DNA of 64,000 nucleotides from assembly GCA_037045225.1 (NCBI GenBank), contig JBAOHZ010000009.1, positions 2,790,001-2,854,000 on the forward strand, written 5' to 3'. Below, piece after piece: positions 59,617 to 64,000 of the stretch (position 1 is its first letter; every line of letters starts with the position of its first letter). This DNA comes from Nitrospira sp. (GTDB lineage Bacteria; Nitrospirota; Nitrospiria; Nitrospirales; Nitrospiraceae). Under the pieces are notes generated by a model. That model searched no databases and was not told the origin of the DNA. It saw nothing but the letters and a program-made list of their open reading frames with translations. The translations under genes were made by a program, and so were the position numbers.

Positions 59617-60348
59617 ATGCATCCTAGGACGGTGATTTCCACAGCGCTGAGGAAAGTGTTCGGGAGTGTGACCCATGTGGTCACCGGGGAGTCCATTGCA
59701 GCGCTGACGTTTGATGATGGACCGGACTCCCAGAGTACACCGCTGGTCCTGGCCCTTCTGGAGAAATATCACGCACGAGGGACGTTTTTTCTGGTCGGAG
59801 AAGCCGCCGCCAGCCAGCCTGATCTCGTGAAGCGAATGACCGCCGGCGGGCATGCGATCGGTCTCCATTCATGGGACCATCGCGCCTTTCCCAGCCTTTC
59901 CGGTCGCGAGCGACGACGACAAATCCGTGCCTGTGAACGCGAGCTGGGCTCCCACGCCGCCCGTCTTTTTCGCCCTCCCTACGGCGAACAAACAGTGGTG
60001 ACCCGCCTTGAGGCCTTGCTACTGGGCTACGAGGTGGTAGGGTGGAACGTCAATAGCGGGGACTGGTATGAATCGGATCCCGTCGCGTTGAGCCGCTATC
60101 TGCTGGACAGCCTGGAACCGGGTGCGATCGTCCTGCTGCATGATACCTTATTCGATAAGGGGGCTCCTGCACATGGCATCGACGCGGAACACCAATCTTG
60201 GCCGGATCGTCGGGCGATGTTGGAGGCCCTGGAGACCCTGCTGGAACAATCGAAGGGGCGATACCGATTTGTAACGGTTCCGGAATTGCTCCGGTCCGGT
60301 TCGCCCCGGCGGTCGTTCTGGTTTAAGCCGTCACTGGCAAAGTCCTGA
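59617..60348 (+). CDS. Polysaccharide deacetylase (NodB-type, CE4)
   Basis: 243 aa. NodB motif 1 ALTFDDGPDSQSTPL holds the catalytic Asp and a metal-binding Asp. Motif 2 IGLHSWDHRAFPSL has the two metal-binding histidines, and motif 3 FRPPYGEQT is present. IVLLHDT near the end carries the acid His. No signal peptide is apparent, so it may act in the cytoplasm on a lipid-linked or nucleotide-linked glycan. It starts 15 nt after the second GT2. Confidence 0.92.
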   Translation: MHPRTVISTALRKVFGSVTHVVTGESIAALTFDDGPDSQSTPLVLALLEKYHARGTFFLVGEAAASQPDLVKRMTAGGHAIGLHSWDHRAFPSLSGRERRRQIRACERELGSHAARLFRPPYGEQTVVTRLEALLLGYEVVGWNVNSGDWYESDPVALSRYLLDSLEPGAIVLLHDTLFDKGAPAHGIDAEHQSWPDRRAMLEALETLLEQSKGRYRFVTVPELLRSGSPRRSFWFKPSLAKS

Positions 60349-60358
60349 GGGAGTATTC

Positions 60359-61207
60359 GTGGCAAACGAACGTACTGCGCAAGCCGAAGCCATCAGTCGT
60401 GTTGCGGTGGTGGTGCCTGCATACAACCGGACGGAATTTACGTCGGATGAAGACATTTCGTTTCGACACCTGGAGCATTTTCTCGGCCGGTATGACAAAT
60501 ACCTCGTCGTGCCACAGAGTTTGGACATTGAGCGGCCGGGATACCGCATCCAACGGTTTGCGGATTCGTATTTCGGCAGCGCGAATGCCAATACCAGGTT
60601 GATGCTTTCCCCGCTCTTCTACGAAGCGTTCAAAGCCTACGAGTACATCTTAATTTATCAACTGGATGCCCTGGTGTTTTCCGATCAATTGCTCGAGTGG
60701 TGCGCCACTGGGTTGGATTACATCGGCTCGCCATGGATGCACTCGAAAGATAGCCCCTGGGTGTCGACGCCTCGTGTCGGAAACGGCGGGTTTTCGCTGA
60801 GAAAGGTGCCGAGTTTTCTCAAGGTACTGTCGTCCGATCGATATTGGATCGATCCCGAGGTGTATTGGCAGTCGGTGGTCTCCAGCACGTCGATCCCCCT
60901 GCGATGGCTGTATCTTCCATGGAAATGGTTCAAGTACATCAAGCGGTACAACGGAGTGACACGAGAAGTGAGCCAGTGGTATTTGCGGCCTGATGGGACC
61001 AGAAATGAGGACCACTTCTGGTCGACTGAGGCAGTGCGGTACGACCCTGAATTTAGGGTGGCCTCCGTTGAGGAGGGCTTGCGTTTCGGGTTTGAAGTGA
61101 CGCCGCAGATCTGTTTCGAACTCAATCAACGTCGCCTTCCGTTCGGCTGCCACGCCTGGCCGCGGTACGACCGTTCATTTTGGGAACCGCATCTCATCAA
61201 ACGCTAG
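60359..61207 (+). CDS. DUF5672 protein, glycan cluster
   Basis: 282 aa from a GTG with GAGGGAG upstream. AVVVPAYNRTEFTSDEDISF and YEYILIYQLDALVFSDQL carry a possible D-x-D-like motif. YIGSPWM and VGNGGFSLRKV are hallmarks of DUF5672, a family found in many glycan loci and suspected to be glycosyltransferases with a GT-A-like fold. GNGGFSLR resembles the donor-binding loop of other transferases. The start lies 10 nt past the deacetylase stop, so it belongs to the cluster. Confidence 0.8.
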   Translation: MANERTAQAEAISRVAVVVPAYNRTEFTSDEDISFRHLEHFLGRYDKYLVVPQSLDIERPGYRIQRFADSYFGSANANTRLMLSPLFYEAFKAYEYILIYQLDALVFSDQLLEWCATGLDYIGSPWMHSKDSPWVSTPRVGNGGFSLRKVPSFLKVLSSDRYWIDPEVYWQSVVSSTSIPLRWLYLPWKWFKYIKRYNGVTREVSQWYLRPDGTRNEDHFWSTEAVRYDPEFRVASVEEGLRFGFEVTPQICFELNQRRLPFGCHAWPRYDRSFWEPHLIKR

Positions 61208-61217
61208 TGGGATTTCT

Positions 61218-62108
61218 ATGACGATGAAGGCCTCAAACAGTCTCGATGTCCCTTCCGTGCCGATTCCCACTCCTGGGCAAGTTGTGCGAACACCGACCGT
61301 CAAAATTCGACCGAGTCGGGGATGGCTCCATCTCGATTTGGGAGCACTTTGGCAGTATCGCGAGTTACTTGTCTTTCTAGTGTGGCGCGACACCAAGGTG
61401 CGGTATAAGCAGGCGATCATCGGGGCCGGTTGGGCCGTATTTCAGCCGCTGATCTCCATGCTTCTGTTCACGGCGATTTTTAGTTATCTGGCCAAATTGC
61501 CTTCGGATGGAGTGCCCTATCCATTGTTTGCCTATGCCGGGTTGCTGCCGTGGAATTTTATCGCGCAAGCGACCAGCCGGAGCGGCACCAGTTTGGTGGG
61601 GGAATCCCATCTCATCAGCAAAGTGTATTTCCCCCGCTTAATCATCCCCCTGGCCGCCGCTGCGACTCCGGCCGTCGATTTGGTGTGCTCCTTGCTGATG
61701 ATGATTCCGCTGATGTTATGGTTCGGCATGACTCCGGGGTGGCAGATCTTCTTGTTTCCCATCTTCCTGGTCATGGCGTTACTGGCGGCCTTGGCGGTCA
61801 GCTTGTGGTTCTCGGCCTTGCATGTGAAGTTTCGGGACGTAGGACACATCATTCCCTTCTTTGTGCAGTTGTGGATGTTCGCCTCTCCGGTCGTCTATCC
61901 CGTCAGCCTCATTCCCGAGCAATGGCGGGCGCTCTATAGCCTGAATCCCGTGGTCGGCGTGGTCGAGGGATTTCGGTGGACCTTGCTGGGGCAGCGCGCG
62001 CCCTCACTGGAGATGATGCTGCCGAGCATCGTGATCGTGTTGCTGTTGTTTGTGAGCGGGGTCATCTACTTCAAGCGTATGGAGCGCACCTTTGCGGATG
62101 TTATCTAA
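61218..62108 (+). CDS. ABC-2-type polysaccharide export permease (Wzm type)
   Basis: 296 aa. A cytoplasmic N-terminus with YRELLVFLVWRDTKVRYKQA is followed by six helices, with the family motif IIGAGWAVFQPLISMLLFTA. Conserved later parts are GLLPWNFIAQATSRSGTSLV and ASPVVYPVSLIPEQWRALYS. It exports lipid-linked O-antigen or teichoic-acid-like glycans across the inner membrane. Its stop TAA overlaps the next ATG (TAATG). Confidence 0.93.
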   Translation: MTMKASNSLDVPSVPIPTPGQVVRTPTVKIRPSRGWLHLDLGALWQYRELLVFLVWRDTKVRYKQAIIGAGWAVFQPLISMLLFTAIFSYLAKLPSDGVPYPLFAYAGLLPWNFIAQATSRSGTSLVGESHLISKVYFPRLIIPLAAAATPAVDLVCSLLMMIPLMLWFGMTPGWQIFLFPIFLVMALLAALAVSLWFSALHVKFRDVGHIIPFFVQLWMFASPVVYPVSLIPEQWRALYSLNPVVGVVEGFRWTLLGQRAPSLEMMLPSIVIVLLLFVSGVIYFKRMERTFADVI

Positions 62109-63367
62109 TGGCTGAAATTGCGATCTCCGCCCGGAATGTCAGCAAGCAATACGTGATTGCGTCAGTCAACCACGATACTCTGCGCGATCGGATCGCCCAT
62201 GCGTGTCGGTCTGTGTTCAGGAAGTCGGCCACGAGTGAGGACGGACCGCGGACCTTTCATGCGTTGAACGATGTGTCGTTTGACGTGACTGAAGGCGAGG
62301 TGTTGGGCATTATCGGGCACAACGGCGCCGGAAAGAGCACGTTATTAAAAGTGCTCTCACGGATTACGGAGCCGAGCAGCGGTGAAATCGACATCTACGG
62401 GCGGGTGACCTCGTTGCTTGAGGTCGGCACAGGATTTCATGCCGAGTTGACGGGCCGGGAGAATATTTATCTGAACGCTGCCATGCTCGGGATGCGTAAG
62501 GTCGACATCGATCGTCGCCTCGAAGAAATCGTCGAATTCTCAGGCACGCAACAGTTTATCGATACACCGGTGAAACGATACTCCAGCGGCATGTATGTGC
62601 GATTGGCGTTTTCCGTCGCGGCCCATTTGGATCCCGAGATTTTGATCGTCGACGAGGTGTTGTCGGTGGGCGACGGTGCATTTCAGAAGAAATGTTTGGG
62701 GAAGATGGATGAGGTCCGGCGTGATGGGCGAACCGTCATCCTGGTCAGTCACGATCTGCCGGTTGTGGCCAACTTGTGCCAACGCGCCATTTTGTTGCGT
62801 CAGGGCACTATTGTGGGCAACGGTCGTCCGCAGCAGATCATTGAACAGTATATGAGCGAGGCCTTCACGGGAGGCGGGGCATCGTTAGCCGACCGCACCG
62901 ATCGTTATACGAAGCACGAGTTGATGGTGCAGGCGATCAGTTTTCTCAATGAGAAGCTGGCGCCGGTACAGCCGGCCTTGTCCGGACAACATCTCGTGGT
63001 GCGTGTGCACTATGCCTGTCACGTTCGGAAGGTGTTCGAGAATATGCGTGTCATGGTCGTGCTCAACCGTGACGAACGCACCGCCTGCATTCTCTCAACG
63101 GACCTTGTCGACCGGACGCCCCTCACCCTCGAAGGGACCGGGTTTGTCGATTTCCATATCCCCCACCTCCCGCTCTGTGGCGGCCGCTATTTCCTGCACG
63201 TGGCGATTGAAAACGATACGCTCACGCAGGATTGGGTTCAGTATGCGGCGGAGTTGCAGGTCCTGGACGGCGATTATTATGGGACCGGGAAAATGTATCC
63301 CCATGATGGGTGGAGAGGGAAGGGCATGTTCGTGGATCATAGCTGGAAATTAGAACGAGTCGACTAA
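62108..63367 (+). CDS. Polysaccharide ABC exporter ATPase with C-terminal glycan-binding domain (Wzt type)
   Basis: 419 aa from the ATG at 62108, overlapping the permease stop. The ATPase has Walker A GHNGAGKST, signature KRYSSGMYVRLAFSVAAHLD, Walker B ILIVDEVLSVGDGAFQKKC and switch His VSHDLPVV. A C-terminal domain of about 150 residues (QHLVVRVHYACHVRKVFENM; VDFHIPHLPLCGGRYFLHVA) is the Wzt_C beta-sandwich that recognises the chain terminus. This implies that export depends on a modified non-reducing end. Last gene of the cluster. Confidence 0.95.
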   Translation: MAEIAISARNVSKQYVIASVNHDTLRDRIAHACRSVFRKSATSEDGPRTFHALNDVSFDVTEGEVLGIIGHNGAGKSTLLKVLSRITEPSSGEIDIYGRVTSLLEVGTGFHAELTGRENIYLNAAMLGMRKVDIDRRLEEIVEFSGTQQFIDTPVKRYSSGMYVRLAFSVAAHLDPEILIVDEVLSVGDGAFQKKCLGKMDEVRRDGRTVILVSHDLPVVANLCQRAILLRQGTIVGNGRPQQIIEQYMSEAFTGGGASLADRTDRYTKHELMVQAISFLNEKLAPVQPALSGQHLVVRVHYACHVRKVFENMRVMVVLNRDERTACILSTDLVDRTPLTLEGTGFVDFHIPHLPLCGGRYFLHVAIENDTLTQDWVQYAAELQVLDGDYYGTGKMYPHDGWRGKGMFVDHSWKLERVD

Positions 63368-63676
63368 GTGCTGTCTCGAATTCCCGTGCCCGCCTGTGTG
63401 CGCGAATCCTCCCAATCATCTTTCCCTTTTCATTGAACGTCTCGTTCAGGTTCTCCTACGCGAAACAGGGCGCACGGCCTGTCGAGCTCCCTCCCACTGC
63501 CCCAGCGCCCGCCCGTAATATGCCCAGGGTACCTCGCGAGGGCTGTTGCTGCGTCTACGGCCGTCGGTCGTTCTCAACGGACCTGCTTATAGGGCCATAC
63601 TAGGGCCGATTGCCAGGGTTTACCTCCCTGAGACATGGGCGTATCTTACGGGAAACTTCCCCTGAGAATATCACGT
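63368..63676. other. Intergenic region upstream of the final gene
   Basis: 309 nt. It contains the second copy of the 20-bp AGGGCC motif (63588-63607), about 70 nt before the start at 63677. No gene or clear terminator for the Wzt gene is seen. Confidence 0.5.
63588..63607 (+). repeat. Shared motif, copy 2 (TATAGGGCCATACTAGGGCC)
   Basis: It matches the minus-strand motif at 49954-49973 at 17 of 20 positions. Both lie upstream of regulatory-type genes and have the same orientation relative to them. Possibly an operator for a shared regulator. Confidence 0.4.
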
Positions 63677-64000
63677 ATGGATGATCTTTTCTTGTGGCAG
63701 GCTCGAGGAGACAATTCGAAGATGCTCCCCGCAATTTTCCTCATGACTCTTGGCGTCTTTCTCCTGGACGTGACGACTCCGCTTGGTCACGAGATCTGGG
63801 TCCTCTACTTAATCCCGCTCTGGATCAGTTCTCGCCTGGACTGGCCTGAAGCTCTCGTACGGTATGCCGCCGTGTGTACGATCCTGCTCGCGGCGGGGGT
63901 GTGGCTCGGGCGTCCAGGTGTGGATCTGTCCATGGCGATATTCAATCGTGCCTTGGGTGTCTCGATGATTTGGGGTGTGACCGTTCTTCTGTTGCAGCGA
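63677..64000 (+). CDS. Membrane protein N-terminus, probably a sensor (3' truncated by window)
   Basis: 108 codons are visible from the ATG at 63677, with the frame open to the edge. About four hydrophobic helices: AIFLMTLGVFLLDV, WVLYLIPLWISS, AAVCTILLAAGVWLG and ALGVSMIWGVTVLLLQ. The first pair resembles the short-loop membrane domain seen at the start of many PAS/histidine-kinase or GGDEF sensors, and the ending LLLQR usually leads into a cytosolic sensor. No catalytic domain is visible, so the type is inferred. Confidence 0.6.
   Translation, partial: MDDLFLWQARGDNSKMLPAIFLMTLGVFLLDVTTPLGHEIWVLYLIPLWISSRLDWPEALVRYAAVCTILLAAGVWLGRPGVDLSMAIFNRALGVSMIWGVTVLLLQR

Noticed and set aside
1..64000. 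CRISPR arrays, insertion sequences, prophage or sigma-54 promoters
   Set aside because: No regularly spaced repeats, transposase or phage structural genes, and no GG-N10-GC promoter in front of a plausible gene, were found by eye. The Com-like protein is the only phage-related family and stands alone.

Overview
The window is a contiguous, gene-dense piece of a Gram-negative bacterial chromosome with fairly high GC content. It has no insertion sequences, prophage or CRISPR array. The best guess for the organism is Nitrospira (phylum Nitrospirota). That rests on the overall gene mix, two related coiled-coil outer-membrane porins, and a 127-bp palindromic element ending in GAGCATCCTG that I associate with Nitrospira genomes. 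The assignment is from memory and was not checked against any database.

Layout. 1-7.5 kb: the end of dnaG, rpoD, a CAU-anticodon tRNA (probably Ile2), a zinc-ribbon coiled-coil protein, an M48 lipoprotein protease, porin 1, RNase P RNA with a clear sigma-70 promoter, and a convergent glutaredoxin-like gene overlapping the RNA's 3' end. 7.7-18.4 kb: amino-acid biosynthesis (ilvB-ilvH-ilvC, leuA, leuB, asd) interleaved with two phospholipid genes (psd, pssA), a cupin and an NHL-repeat protein. leuA sits behind a leucine T-box riboswitch and then the palindromic element. 18.4-33.1 kb: cell envelope and housekeeping genes, namely a DUF2905 protein, SpoIID-like, queA, a SurA_N chaperone fragment, an RDD protein, the rod-shape operon mreBCD-mrdA-rodA, RNase G, dprA and topA.

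33.4-47.6 kb is an iron and flavin island. It starts with two tandem bacterioferritins whose haem and ferroxidase ligands are partly complementary. An AraC regulator and an HD-GYP protein follow. Next is a minus-strand operon running Com-like mini zinc finger, porin 2, lipoprotein, FMN-binding flavoprotein with an SGAT flavinylation motif, and a His-containing membrane protein; it starts at a promoter overlapped by a Fur-box-like site and ends at a strong intrinsic terminator. Divergent from it are apbE, which would attach FMN to that flavoprotein, and a small lipoprotein. tonB-exbD-exbB, an Fbp-type Fe(III) ABC importer and fur complete the island. I propose this as an iron-regulated extracytoplasmic flavin-based redox (ferric reductase-like) and iron-uptake module, and it is the most interesting part of the window.

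47.7-57 kb holds a Panacea-domain protein, a degenerate receiver, a LuxR-type response regulator, an M32 carboxypeptidase, an O-methyltransferase, a DMT-family permease, a NarL-type two-component pair and a Gfo/Idh/MocA dehydrogenase. 57.4-63.4 kb is a surface-glycan cluster: two GT2 glycosyltransferases, a NodB-like deacetylase, a DUF5672 protein and a Wzm/Wzt-type ABC exporter. The window ends inside the membrane-spanning N-terminus of an unidentified, probably sensory, protein.
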